Below are positions 34,690-45,902 of a stretch of 64,000 nucleotides of DNA, one piece after another (the first letter of the stretch is position 1; each line of letters starts with the position of its first letter). The stretch lies in assembly GCA_036365145.1 (NCBI GenBank), contig JAEOAD010000982.1, positions 7,466,001 to 7,530,000 on the forward strand, given 5' to 3'. Source of the stretch: Orientallactaga sibirica. Lineage: Eukaryota; Chordata; Mammalia; Rodentia; Dipodidae. The translations under genes were made by a program, and so were the position numbers. The notes beneath the pieces were generated by a model. It saw only the letters and a program-made list of their open reading frames with translations. It was not told the DNA's origin and searched no databases.

Positions 34690-35105
34690 CTATGTGCCCA
34701 CTTATATGTGCTTTGAAACTGGAGATGAAACTATAAGCCTACCTTCTCTACTCAGCATAGCCACTCAAATCTTCCCATTTCTTTCTAAATATTATCCATA
34801 TTCTTTCCTCCTTCATTAGGTCTCTTCATTTGGGCCATGTAATCTTTTTTTTTTTTTCATTTCTTTCCTTTCTTGGTACCCCTTCCTTTATTCTCTTCCC
34901 TAACTCATTCTGACAACAAAATAATATTTTGTATATGCAAATTCCATTCAGCTATCATTCTGCTTAATATTTTTCCATGGTTCTTACATTGTTTGTACAG
35001 ATGTATGACAGATACCTGTCTGGATATCTTCCTTAATCTCCCCCTTTCTCCTGTTGCCCTTTATACTCCAAGAATATTGAATGACTTGTAATTTCCTGAA
35101 CATGT
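34690..35105 (+). mobile_element. L2 LINE fragment, ancient
   Basis: attccattcagctatcattc, tgcttaatatttttccatgg and taatttcctgaacatgttta fall in the order of the distal L2 sequence. Strongly decayed; no frame. Confidence 0.55.
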
Positions 35106-36845
35106 TTATCAGGCATCTATGGCTTCATAATGCTGGTTCTGTTGCCTACAAGACTGGCCTACCAGCTGTTAGTGAGAAACTTTTCCTACTATTGATTTTC
35201 ATTTCCATATGAAGGGCCATCTATGAAGGGTGATACCTCCTCTGTCTCTATCACTTGGTCTGGGAGGAGTGACTTAGTTGATTAGAAAGAATACAACATG
35301 TTGACCCAACTCGATGTGGCCATTCTTTGGTGGACAGGCTATTTTCTTCCATGAGTAACCTCTAGCAAAGAAATGTATGCATTACTACTCCCAAAACTTA
35401 GCAACTAATTGGTTGGTTATAATACAAGCCAGTCTTAGACTAAATCCTACCAAATATACATTTAAGAGCAAGTAAGCATAAACACAGTTAAGCAACATGT
35501 TCTTGTATACTTATGGAAGTTACACTCTCTGCCTCTCTATCCTTGTGTATTTTAACAAGCACTTTATTAGAAAGCTTCACTCCAAAATGAATTCAATGAA
35601 ATTCTAATGGTAGGACCAGCCAATCCTACAGTTAAACCTCAGCAGTGCTCTTCATGATGGGGCCATGACAGGACCAGTAAGAGTTTAGACTCAGGGCATT
35701 GATCCAAAGATATTGGACTATACAGCTTGTCAAATTCTCATAACTCATTTGTGCAAAGATCATTGGACCAGTAAAAATCTTTCTAGCCTGTTATATGCAG
35801 ATGAACTTCTATATCCATGCATTCCAAATCTTTAGATCCAACTAATACAACTTAAAAAAACTGTATCTGTATTGAATATTTAAAGACATATTTCCTTGTC
35901 ATTATTCCCTAAGCAATATGGTTTAACAACTATTTTATAGCATTTACATTATATTAGCTATTATAATTAATCTTGGGTTGATTTAAAGCATATGGGAGGA
36001 TATGTCGAAGTACTAGTGTGCAAACATTGTGACATTTTATATAAATGACTGCAGATTTTGATATCTACAGAGTGTCCTGGAACCAACTCTCTATAGGTAA
36101 TGAGGGAAGACTCTGTGTATGTGTGTGTATCAAATACTAGTCATTTCATCAGATAAATTACTTTTAATATATTCATAAACAAATTCTCTCAAAATAGATG
36201 AAGATGCAATTACAGTTCTTAAACATCTCTGAAATGAGGATTTCTAAGTAGACATTTCATGATGACTACCTTCAGGAGTTAAAGTTCACTTATATATACA
36301 GACACATTTCTATCACACTGTTCACACCATACAGACAGGACACAAGCATGCATTGTCTGGTTTCTCCTTTCTGGATGCAAGCTGCCCCCAAATAACCATC
36401 ATTCTCTTACACTTCTTTATAAGAAAGCTTCTGTTCCTGCAGTGGGCAAAGTCTGTCCTGGTCCAGGAATGTTGAAAGTATAATTTGAAGGTTTACCTTT
36501 GGGAAGCCCACTTGTTGGCAGGTACAAGACACATATTGAATGTGTTAAGGTAAAGATAATATTTTAATCTCTAACTGCCAATTTCCTGATCATGTTCATG
36601 ATGTCATGAGTGAGTTAGCTCTCAAGTAGGAAAGGATTATCTATTGGGCTCTTTCAAACACTGTAACTCTAAATTGGCATTTCCCTAGCATCTCTGAGAA
36701 ATTTATCCTGATCCCTTCTGGTAGATCTTTGTAATCATTAGAATCCATTCCTTTTACCTTCTCCCACTCACTCCCCACCCCAACCTGAAAGTAGTGCCTT
36801 AACCCTACATCTCTACAACATTAGCATATAATGCACAACCTGATT
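35106..36845. other. Long unassigned AT-rich stretch
   Basis: 1.7 kb with no young repeat and no credible frame. 36640-36845 may be further L2 (catctctgagaaatttatcc), because an L2-like tail (cacataggtgctcagtgaat) appears at 37189-37210 beyond the LTR. Confidence 0.35.
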
Positions 36846-36849
36846 GTTT

Positions 36850-37188
36850 TAGTCTTTCAGGTTGCTATAGTAAAATACCACAGACTTGATGGCTTATAAA
36901 CAACCAAACTATTTCCCATCATTGTAAGTATTGGGAAATCAAGATAAAAGTGTTGGTAGATTCAATATCTGGTGATGGCTGCTCCTTGGTTCATAGATGG
37001 TATCATCTCTCTGTGCTCTCATATTGGGTTAGGGCTCTCTGAATCTCTTTTTAAAGGACAAAATCCCAGTGATGAGATCACCATTCTCATGACTTACCAA
37101 AGGCCCCACCTCCAAATACAATTACCTGGGGGTTAGGATTTCAACATCTGATTTGGGGGGATCACAACATTTAGACCATAGCACTGAT
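36850..37188 (-). mobile_element. MLT1-type MaLR LTR, antisense
   Basis: caggttgctatagtaaaata, ccacagacttgatggcttat, aaggccccacctccaaatac, aattacctgggggttaggat and ggggggatcacaacatttag keep the MLT1 antisense order end to end. Solo LTR, no internal region. Confidence 0.85.
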
Positions 37189-37210
37189 GCACATAGGTGC
37201 TCAGTGAATG

Positions 37211-37578
37211 TTAGCTTCATGACTAAGTCAGTGTTAGAAGGGTATGTTCTTTGAAGAGCTTTTCACAATGTTGGTAAATGACTACAACCTCATTAGCAAC
37301 CTGTTTACAATAACAGAGAACCAGTTTCAGGTGAATCAGGCAAACACAATAATTTCCAAGAAACACTGTGTCTTATAGCTTTGAAGTTTGTTGATTTAAT
37401 GTGTGTTGCTTTGTCTTTTCTATTATCCATTGAGAATGGCAACTATGCTCTCTCTTTAATAAAACATATGATCATCTCATTTTATGTTGTTTATCTAATA
37501 ACTAATCTAATACATAATTCATTACTTGTGTCTTGAGAATCATTTTATGGCTCATTAACAGTTCCATTAAAAGTAAAA
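37211..37578. other. Unassigned sequence
   Basis: Nothing recognised. Confidence 0.4.
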
Positions 37579-37581
37579 GAG

Positions 37582-37815
37582 AGGACTGGGAAGATGGCCC
37601 AGTGGTTAAAGGCTCTTGCTTGCAAAGCCTGCCAGTCTAGGTTTGATTTTCACAGTATCCATGTAAAGCCACATATATGAAGTGGCACATACACCTGGAG
37701 TTCATTTGTAGTAGCAAGAAGCCCTGGCATGTCCAACTCTATCTGTCTTTGTCTCTGGGTATCTGTAGGTCTGTCTCTCTTTTCCCTTGCAAATAAATAA
37801 ATACAAATATTTTTA
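37582..37815 (+). mobile_element. B2-superfamily SINE, older
   Basis: Head gaggactgggaagatggccc; B box aggtttgattttc; tail aaataaataaatacaaat. Confidence 0.9.
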
Positions 37816-38384
37816 AAAGGAAAAAAATTCACTGAATAAATATTTGGGGGATAAATTCTTTTTAAATGGTGACAATTGAGTCATATTCTTTAATTATTAT
37901 CATAAGTAGGAAACTGATAACATATTAGTTGGAATAACCTCTAATAATAATCAATGGCTCCCTTTTGGAGCCTATCTGTTTCATTCATTTGCCCTATTTT
38001 TTTTACCCTTAGCTAAAGAACAGGCCTCATTTTTTAAGACAGTAAGTTTGAAGAGTGAGAAATTATGAAGTCTATGTTCCAAAGCCCAAAGATTTGACAC
38101 CCATGAGTTGTATGGACTTGAGTAAAGCTTCCTGCGTCTCTGTACCATGGTCTCCATTTTCCCACCTGCAAAACAGCAGTATTGGTTCATGAACTCATTT
38201 ATTCAATTATTCACCAGACTACAGTGTGGTAAATGAGGCACTGAGTCAGAAGTAGGATTGAAGGAAGCACCACAAAACCTAATCATCAAGAAAAAGAACA
38301 TCTTTCTTTTCTCTTTTCAGATGGTGGTGACTGTTGAGGAGACTTGAAACTCATGCTATGAAAAAGTGGCAGTTGAGTATTCAG
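37816..38384. other. Unassigned; weak MIR-like patch near 38120-38180
   Basis: ggtctccattttcccacctg and aaaacagcagtattggttca recall antisense MIR, too weak to call separately. Confidence 0.35.
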
Positions 38385-38716
38385 AACTTAGTGAGACATC
38401 TCTATTATACTCTCCAGTGGATCAGGGACCATAGCAGAAAGGGTGTTGGAAAGAGCCAAAGATTGAAGAGCCAGAGGATGGGGAGGAGTTTTGGGGAATG
38501 CTATCTCTAGACATAAAGGAGCCATTGCATTTGTTCCCTCACAGTGGCTGTTATTACATGCACATGAACTGAATAATGTTGCACCCAGCAACAAGTGATC
38601 ATAGACGATAGAGGTGGGCAAAAAAGAAAAAGAGATATCAGTCTAGAAGAAGGGATCATAGGAAAGAAGTGGTTTAGTGGAGGGGATGTGGGACACAGGA
38701 AATTATAGGAGGGAAT
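38385..38716 (+). mobile_element. LINE-1 3' UTR fragment
   Basis: ggatcagggaccatagcaga, agagccagaggatggggagg, agtggctgttattacatgca match the order of the LINE-1 3' UTR seen at 58024-58451. No ORF2 attached. Confidence 0.65.
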
Positions 38717-38717
38717 T

Positions 38718-38856
38718 ATATATTTTTGTTTGTTTTTTGAGGTAGAGTCTCACTGTAGCCCAGGCTGACCTGGAATTCACTATGTAGTCTCAGCAGTCCT
38801 CCTATTTCTGCCTCCCGAGTGCTGGGACTAAAGGCATGCGCCATCATGCTGGGCAA
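38718..38856 (-). mobile_element. B1 SINE, internal deletion
   Basis: Antisense: gaggtagagtctcactgtag, cccaggctgacctggaattc, actaaaggcatgcgccatca. The agggtggcc block after gtagtctca is missing (about 20 bp). attatata stands on both sides. Confidence 0.9.
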
Positions 38857-39057
38857 GATTATATAAATTATTAATAAGGATTTTTTATTTTAGTAAAAAA
38901 GAAAAAAATTAAGCACAGTATTTTAAAACTTCAAACTCAATGTGAAAAAGTTTATTTTAAACAAAGATAGAGTCACTATTATTTTTCCCTTATGCTTCAG
39001 GCTTTAATATAGCTTTTTATGGCACTGTTACTAGTTCTGATTTTGAGGGATTTTTTT

Positions 39058-39058
39058 C

Positions 39059-39089
<31 letters not shown>

Positions 39090-39195
39090 GTATATAAGTG
39101 TAGGTACATATATGTGTGCAGATGTGCACACATGTGTGTGCACGAGTGTGTGGAAGTCAGAGGTTGAGGTTGAGTGTCTTAATTTCTTTTCACCT
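39058..39195 (-). mobile_element. B3 SINE tail with (GT)n
   Basis: (GT)n at 39058-39086, then more gtgtg-rich sequence and ggaagtcagaggttgaggtt, the antisense B3 3' end. Confidence 0.6.
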
Positions 39196-39239
39196 TACTG
39201 AGACAGACCAGAGCTGGACTTCATGCCAAGCCCTTGCTC

Positions 39240-39420
39240 TTCCAAATACTGGTTCTGCCATCTTGTATGAGTTGTGCCTTAACTTCTCTGCAATTCACTT
39301 TCCTCATTTGAAAAAGTGAGAAAAATGATCAAACTTGCTCCATAGGGTTTTGAGGATGAAATGTGAAGGGAGCTAAGTGTATCTATCCTGAGAAAAGTGC
39401 CTAGGATATAGTGAAAGATG
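39240..39420 (-). mobile_element. MIR SINE, ancient
   Basis: actttcctcatttgaaaaag, gctccatagggttttgagga and agtgcctaggatatagtgaa are the antisense MIR core and 3' side. Confidence 0.75.
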
Positions 39421-40196
39421 AAAAAACAATGAGTTACAATGAGGAAGCATTCATTTTCAAGAAAGGAAATGGTTGATTAGGTAAGATTAAAGCGAAGGTT
39501 CTTCTAAGCAAGCTGGTGGGAGCAATGCTGATTTTTACCCTTCTGTAACTTGTCACTTTCTGTCCCAAATCACTCTCCCCTAGTTCCAGTTGAGCAGAAA
39601 AAGCTGTTTCATCCTTGGCAGATCTTCCAAATTCAGTAGACTGTGACCAGATCATTTAGAAGTTAGTGAACAATTTCTGGCTCGTGTACAAATCTCATGA
39701 TTGTTTTTTTCCTGAGCCTTTGATATAAGGAATGACAAGGGGACAGTATAGAAATGTTTCCCGTTAGAAAGGTACAAGGAGTCTTTTATTTGAATTGTTT
39801 CACAGAAAGACCAATATGAGACCTTTGAGGTGGGTAGAATTAGTCCTCCAATATCTTCTAAATTCTATGATTAGAAGCACAAGGAGAAATTGAATAAGAA
39901 TATTTCCTTTTGTATTGAATTGATGAAATATAAGGGGGATTGCCTTTAGCTTAGTAAGACTCCATCATAGTTAGGATCAACTGGAGAAGATCTAAGGACA
40001 ATCTTTCCTTTTGTTTCTGTTCTGGCAGGAGAGATACTTAGGCTAGCAGAGTACTAAAATAATGGACCCTAAAGAATGAGGAATGCTAGAAGGGAAAAAT
40101 TGAAACCCTGATGCCAACCTGAGGAGGAATTGGTTTCCCTAGGAAGAGATTTGACACAATTCTGGCAAACATTGTGGTTACATAGGAAGACATCTT
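39421..40196. other. Unassigned sequence
   Basis: No repeat recognised; balanced composition, frames of 73 aa or less. Confidence 0.4.
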
Positions 40197-40277
40197 CTCT
40201 TGTCTTTTCTCCCTCTCCTTCCTCCTCTTCCTTTTCTCTGTCTCCTCCTCCTCCTTCTTCCTCTCTCTCTTTCTCTC
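40197..40277. repeat. CT-rich low-complexity tract
   Basis: Pyrimidine on the plus strand with ctcctc/cttcct units; responsible for the lysine/glutamate-rich part of the 134-aa minus frame at 40086-40490. Confidence 0.85.
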
Positions 40278-40331
40278 ATGATGGTATTGAAGTAAAATGA
40301 CAAGATGATGGTATTGAAGTAAAATGACAAG
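40278..40331. repeat. Perfect tandem duplication, 2 x 27 bp
   Basis: The unit beginning atgatggtattgaagtaaaa and ending gacaag occurs twice head to tail (40278-40304, 40305-40331) without a mismatch. Confidence 0.95.
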
Positions 40332-40511
40332 ATGACTCAAATTTGCTTCACAGAAGCAAAAGAGGTATGCATAGGTGTGTGTGGGGGGTACTTGATACAA
40401 AAGATTAGCAAAGTAATCAATAGTGGACATTAAATATGAATGATGAGTGTAGAGATACTGTTTGCATTCCCTATTTTCATGTCCCAACAAAATGCTTTAA
40501 AAGTGCATTTT

Positions 40512-40519
40512 TGTATTTT

Positions 40520-40570
<51 letters not shown>

Positions 40571-40768
40571 CAGAGAAAGAGAATGGGTGCACCAGGGGCC
40601 TCTCAGCCTCTATGAATGAACTCCAGATGTGTGCGCCCCCTTGTGGGCAAGTGCAGCATTGCATCCTTGCGTCACTACATCTGGCTAAACGTGGGACCTG
40701 GAGAATCCAATGGGAGTTCTTAGGCTTAGCAGGCAGGCACCTTAACTGCTAATCCATCTCTCCAGCCC
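40512..40768 (-). mobile_element. B2-superfamily SINE, long internal variant, with (GA)n
   Basis: Antisense, ending aatccatctctccagccc, with the extra gtgggcaagtgcagcattgc and atccttgcgtcactacatct segment. The 3' part has a long GA / GACA run (40522-40580). Confidence 0.93.
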
Positions 40769-41827
40769 TACATTTTTTTTTTATTTTAAGACATTGATTC
40801 TCCATCTTCCCTTGGCCCTCTGGCTGGTATGATGTGGACAAAGACCTCTGTCCCTCAAACAATTAGAGCCACTAATGAAGTCTAAGACAAAGCAGAACTC
40901 AAAGTAAGCCCTATTCTGAGGGATCACTGCTTCAGGTATATTCCCAAGTGAGATATAAATATCTCCTGGGAAGTATTAACTCAGGACTCCATTATCATTA
41001 TCTTAATGATATCCATTATCTTAACCCCATAGATGTTTCAGCCAGCCTTAGGACATTGAAAGCTCACTGGTATCTCCCCCTTAATCAGGTGAGTTTGGGA
41101 CCCTGGCCATACTAAGGTGAAGGATACAAGGAGGAAAGACTGTGAGCTAGTTGCTGGTCTTTAGAATAAGTAGGCCTCAGGGAGAAAAGGGAAAGAAAGA
41201 AGCTTAAAAGTTGGGAGACATGGTGGTGGTGATAGAAATGTGAGCAGATGGGTCCCAAGGGACCACAGAAGGAGAAAGGCCTTCATTGAAACATCTCTGA
41301 AGCCCCTCTTACTCAAACTCCATCTAGGTTGCTGCATAGCAGTGACATGTGAGAGTTCCACATGGGGGAGAAGTAACATACACCTTGAAACCCATGCTGG
41401 GGTTTCCACCTTCCTCAGATTTATGCACATTGGAAATTTCAACAAGTTGTTAACAGCCCATGTTCCAAAAAGCTCTTATTTTGAATAAATCAGAAGCAAA
41501 ATCTGAGACACTATGAGAGGCCCCACCCTAGAACTGAGTTCCTTTGGATTTTTTTAACATAAGAAGTAAGTATATTTTCTATTTAAGGCCCAATTATTTG
41601 GTTTCTATATTTCACAGCTGAACTAGATCATAGATGATTTTGAATCCTGACGCTCCTGAGAATAAATCCAATTCTATAGCTTTAACTAGCACTTGAAGGT
41701 GAGCCAGGGATGGTGAGGCCTTTCCTAACAAAAGGGGCAGGAATAAGGGCAGAAAAGGTTGAAGAAGTGGCATGGACCCAAAGGAGCAAAAAGAATGTTA
41801 GGAACAAAGCTATTGACCGTGGTGCAT
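40769..41827. other. Unassigned sequence
   Basis: About 1.06 kb without nameable repeats. The two opposed frames at 41161-41488 are shadows of each other. Confidence 0.4.
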
Positions 41828-41843
41828 AAAAGTAGTCTGCCTG

Positions 41844-42076
41844 GGGCTGGAGAGATGGCATAGTAGTTAAGGCATTTGCCTGCAAAGCCAAAGGATCCCA
41901 GTTTGACTCTCCAGGACCCACATAAGCCAGATATACAAGGGGGCACATGCATCTGGAGTTAGTTTGCAGTGGCTGGAGGCCCTGGTGCACCAATTCTCTC
42001 TCTCTCTCTCTCTCTGCCTTTCTCTCTCTCTCTCTCTCAAATAAATAAATAAATAGAATATTTTTTTAAGTTAAAA
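41844..42076 (+). mobile_element. B2-superfamily SINE, well preserved
   Basis: Head gggctggagagatggcatag. Perfect 16-bp TSD aaaagtagtctgcctg at 41828-41843 and 42077-42092. CT run and AAAT tail. Confidence 0.95.
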
Positions 42077-42092
42077 AAAAGTAGTCTGCCTG

Positions 42093-42655
42093 AAAGGTAG
42101 ACAGGGCAGAAACCAGAAGACATAAGGTAAAGATTGGGAAGGTTGCATTCAACTAGACATCAGAAGTGAGGAGAAGAGAGGGGAGAAGGATAATTCCAGG
42201 TCTCCAGTTTGTGTATCTAGATTGATGGTACTGCCATTTTGAGAGAAAGCATTGGGGTGGAGAGAGGCTGGGATGGGAGAGGAACATTTTAAACCTGTGG
42301 GGGTTAAGATGTTCATGGGATAGTCCAATAGATCTATTTTTGAGGCTGCTGAGACTGGACTCCACAAACTAGACAAGACTAAAACTATCAGTGTGGATCA
42401 GACACACTGTAGATGGGCTTTGATAGCAAGACAGTGAATGAAGTTGTCAAGAAAAGGGGTATGGAGTGAGAAGACAACAGTTGGCTGTTTACCAACATCT
42501 AAGAATAGAAAAATAAACAAGGAGTATAAGAAGAAGAATGAGAAGAAGTAGCAAAAGATGAGAACAGAAAATAAATGAAGCAGAGAGTTCAATATCCAAA
42601 GGAAGTCATTAGCAGTGTGAAATGACCCACAGAAATGTCTGGTAAAGCAAATACC
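42093..42655. other. Unassigned purine-rich sequence
   Basis: No repeat named; GA-rich on the plus strand between 42160-42260 and 42500-42560. Confidence 0.35.
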
Positions 42656-42659
42656 ATTG

Positions 42660-43130
42660 GTTCTATTAAAGCAAGAGACACACTAGTACTCCTGGGTCCT
42701 TACTAGTATATGTGGCCAGATTTCCAACCACTAGAGGATGTGTCTTGTTCATGCTGGATTTTTGCTAGCTTCCAGTCGGCTCTGTCCATAGGCCAAACAG
42801 GCTAAAAGTGGCAAGAGATACTCCCAACCCAAGCAGTCCTCAACCAATGATTGACAGAAGTTGGTACGTAACTTTTCTAGCTCCCTTGACCCCAGGGTGA
42901 CATAATACTGAGATACATACTCTAAGCCTTTTCTCAGAGTTCCCCAGAGTATTAAACCTCACTTGACAAAATTGTCAGTTTTCTTGATAACATAAACCAA
43001 TGTTCACATTCTTCTATTTTCTTCTCACTTTTTCACTCCCTTACTAGTGTTTCATGGGATCACCTCCCAAATAAACTTCCTAAGTCAGATTTTTGTCTCA
43101 GATTCTGTTTTCAGCAGAACTCAAACTAAA
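42660..43130 (+). mobile_element. Probable ERVL-class LTR
   Basis: The right end gtttcatgggatcacctccc, aaataaacttcctaagtcag, tttttgtctcagattctgtt, agaactcaaactaaa is the classic polyadenylation and 3' end of an old ERVL-type LTR. The left edge is uncertain. Confidence 0.5.
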
Positions 43131-43208
43131 ATTTAGAAAAATAAGGACTGAGAAATAGCTATTGGATCTGACAGTCAGTCCCACTGTGCCCTGAATGAGA
43201 ATTGAAAG

Positions 43209-43418
43209 AGTAGTGTTGGTATTCCCATTGCTCTGCCCATACCTTCACTAACAACTATTGGACTGGTCACCGACAGCTCAAGTCCACCAGCACCACTCCA
43301 CCAGATGATACTCTCCTGTTGATGACTCTCCACCTCCACCAGCATATGCAGTGCTTAAGCAACAAAGTAGATCCTATCTCCAAAAGAAGGTGGAAGGAGA
43401 GGACAAACATCCCAGTGC
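43209..43418 (+). repeat. Left arm of a 210-bp inverted duplication
   Basis: The reverse complement of this segment recurs at 44336-44545 with no gap and only two mismatches by hand alignment. The right part of the arm (from about 43355) is B3 SINE sequence that continues beyond the arm into the B3 tail. This makes the left arm the likely source copy. Confidence 0.95.
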
Positions 43419-43461
43419 TGTTCTCTGATTTCCACATTTTTATCATGATGCGCATGTCTGT

Positions 43462-43518
<57 letters not shown>

Positions 43519-43525
43519 TATAATA
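43350..43525 (+). mobile_element. B3 SINE 3' part with (CA)n
   Basis: atctccaaaagaaggtggaa, ggagaggacaaacatcccag, ttctctgatttccacatttt, then (CA)n at 43467-43516. The 5' half overlaps the inverted-repeat arm. Confidence 0.75.
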
Positions 43526-43640
43526 ACCAAATATCTCTAATCAACCCATCCAGGACTATGGTACCATTTCCTCTCCCTGAATTTTTACTTTTCCTTAGTC
43601 CTCCATCCCCAGTCTCCTTTTGGCTAATAATAAAAACATT

Positions 43641-43785
43641 TTTGAGACAAGGTCTTATTTAGCTTAGGGTAGCCTTTAACATATTGTATATGTAGCTGAG
43701 GTTGACTTTGAACTCCTGATCCCCCCTGCCTCCACCTCCCATGTGCTGGAATTATAGAGGTGTGACATCATGCCTGGCTTGAAAA
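43641..43785 (-). mobile_element. Old B1/B4-type SINE
   Basis: Antisense: gagacaaggtcttatttagc, gtagctgaggttgactttga, actcctgatcccccctgcct, catcatgcctggctt. The tgagg-ttgac form is the B1 half seen in B4; the ID half is absent. Confidence 0.75.
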
Positions 43786-44107
43786 ACTTTTTAAACATTT
43801 TTTTTCCATAAGGACAATGTTTGCTAGATTTTAATATATTTTAAAACATAAATAGCTGAAAGCAACATGATCATATTGAAAAGGTAGAGTGAGGAAGAGA
43901 CTTTCAACAAATGTAATACAGGACTAATAGGTTTAATATATGAAGAGTTCATCTGCACCTCCAAAAAAAAAAAACTAATACAAAAAGGATTCAGAATACA
44001 AGAAACTTAACAAATATAAATCAAAGAAATAAGATAGATGAGAAGTGAAATAAGTTGCTTATCTCACATTAACCAATTTTGAAATCCCATTAAGAGCACT
44101 GGTGGAA
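43786..44107. other. Unassigned AT-rich spacer of the inverted repeat
   Basis: Nothing recognised apart from an A run near 43963. Confidence 0.4.
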
Positions 44108-44245
44108 AGGCAGACATGGTTGGCTCATGCTTGAAATCCCAGTGCTTGGGAGGCTAAGACAAGAGGATTGCTGTTAATTCAAGGATAGGCTATATAGTGA
44201 GTTCAAGACCAGCCTGAGATACATAATGAAACCATGTCTTACTAT
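44108..44245 (+). mobile_element. Old B1 SINE
   Basis: catggttggctcatgcttga, atcccagtgcttgggaggct, gttcaagaccagcctgagat. Confidence 0.8.
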
Positions 44246-44335
44246 CTCCCCCTCAAATAAAGCCCAGGGGAGAGGAATATGAACAAAATATTTTACAGGA
44301 ATGTATGAAAATGACACAAAGAAACCTATTAGTAT

Positions 44336-44545
44336 GCACTGGGATGTTTGTCCTCTCCTTCCACCTTCTTTTGGAGATAGGATCTACTTTGTTGTTTAAG
44401 CACTGCATATGCTGGTGGAGGTGGAGAGTCATCAACATGAGAGTATCATCTGGTGGAGTGGTGCTGGTGGACTTGAGCTGTCGGTGACCAGTCCAATAGT
44501 TGTTAGTGAAGGTATGGGCAGAGCAATGGGAATACCAACACTACT
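44336..44545 (-). repeat. Right arm of a 210-bp inverted duplication
   Basis: Inverted copy of 43209-43418; differences at one c/a and one g/a site. Flanks (ctattagtat on the left, gcttccactg on the right) show no target-site duplication and no poly-A, so this is not a retrotransposed copy. Confidence 0.95.
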
Positions 44546-44980
44546 GCTTCCACTGCTTTTTTCAACTTCCCTTACCTTTACTGTTTCCACTCTTGTCCTC
44601 AGTCTTTGATTTCAAAAAACTATCCTGACTGGACTGTGCTCACTTCCAAACCTTGTAGGACTAGCCGTGCAGTCATCAGGAACTGGAGGTTTAAGAAGAA
44701 TTGGGTGTTGAACAGGTTCCAGAGTTTTATGAGTAGTATTCTGTCCCAATGGTCCCTAGCCTGACATGGGAAGACTTGGTGGTTTCTGACTAGGAGGATT
44801 TGTTCTTAATGGTGTGCCAGTTCTTGTAGGTTACTTATTTCCATGGTCCACATAAACCAGAACTATGTTGTTGATAGGCTCCCAAATATATTTTACAGGA
44901 TGCTCCATATTTGCAGGTGCTATTATTTTGTGATTTCATTTCTTATTGTTGTTATTATTAATATTTTTGTTGTTGTTGTT
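44546..44980. other. Unassigned sequence
   Basis: Nothing recognised; a TTG-rich run lies at 44940-44980. Confidence 0.4.
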
Positions 44981-44984
44981 TTCA

Positions 44985-45305
44985 TGTGTAAGTATGTGTA
45001 TGTGTGTGCATGTCTATGGGCATGTACATACCACAGCATGTATGTGGAGGTGAGAGGACAACCTCAGGGTGTTGGTCCTCTCTTTCTACCATGTTTGAGA
45101 CAGTCTCTCTTGTTTTATGCTGCTTGGAAGGCCAGATTAGCTGGCTCGTGACCTGAATTCTCCTGGCTTCTCCTCCAATTGTCATAGACATGTTAGGATT
45201 ACTGATTACCTATGTACCACTTTGCGTCCAGCTTTACATGTGTACTGGGGAAACAGACTCCAACAAAGCAAGCTCATTTAGCCACTGAGCCATTTTTCTA
45301 GCACC
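44985..45305 (-). mobile_element. B3 SINE
   Basis: Antisense, near full length: gtgtgcatgtctatgggcat, gaggacaacctcagggtgtt, tttgagacagtctctcttgt, and the head gccatttttctagcaccc. Confidence 0.85.
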
Positions 45306-45500
45306 CACTATTATAAGGTCTTGATGTATTACTTGTCAAAATACCAATCTCTTTTTGAGCCACGTTGTCTTTATGAGACTTGGATTTCCAGCAATTTGGA
45401 GCACATTGTTGGCCAATACATTTATTTTGATAAGCAGCACTAGCTACAGATCGGGTTGTATATGTTTAGGTGTCTTCTAAAGCTTTCTACTTGTCTTTAA

Positions 45501-45531
45501 TATATATACACACATACATACATACATACAT
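45501..45531. repeat. (CATA)n simple repeat
   Basis: tatatatacacacatacata, then further cata units. Confidence 0.85.
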
Positions 45532-45699
45532 AGTTGTTTTCACAATAGTCCATCACCAGAGTCAGCACCCTCTTGGCACATTTCCTGTAGTAACAACTAT
45601 AGCTCTGCCATTTTCCACCCCCTTTCATTGCCTTCTCTTGTATTAGAGACAGAGGCAGCAATTTCTGCTAAATACAATTTTTATATTTCCTATATATTT

Positions 45700-45902
45700 A
45701 TCTGTATTTATGTGTGTGCATATATGAGCACACACACACACACACATACACATACATGCCAAGTCTCTTGCTGCTGAAAACACACACTGGACACATGTGT
45801 CACCTTTTGCCTCCAGCTTTATGTGGGTGCTAGGGAATTGAACCTGGGCCAGCAGGCTTTGCAAGCAAGCACCTTTAGCTGCTAAGCATTCTCCTCAGCC
45901 CT
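45700..45902 (-). mobile_element. B2-superfamily SINE, older variant
   Basis: Antisense, ending taagcattctcctcagccc. (CA)n at 45728-45745 replaces the usual GA run, and the middle reads ttgctgctgaaaacacacac. The ggccagcaggctttgcaagc block is shared with 7130-7252. Confidence 0.85.

Noticed and set aside
40086..40490. 134-aa minus-strand frame
   Set aside because: Its lysine/glutamate-rich part is a translated CT-rich low-complexity tract, and part of the rest covers the 27-bp tandem duplication.
43319..44438. Two similar frames on opposite strands, looking like a duplicated small gene
   Set aside because: The similarity is explained by the inverted duplication as a whole. It crosses B3 SINE sequence and the shared identity extends outside the frames.
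43209..44545. Inverted repeat as terminal repeats of a DNA transposon
   Set aside because: No TSD outside the arms, no transposase between them, and one arm merges seamlessly into a B3 SINE.
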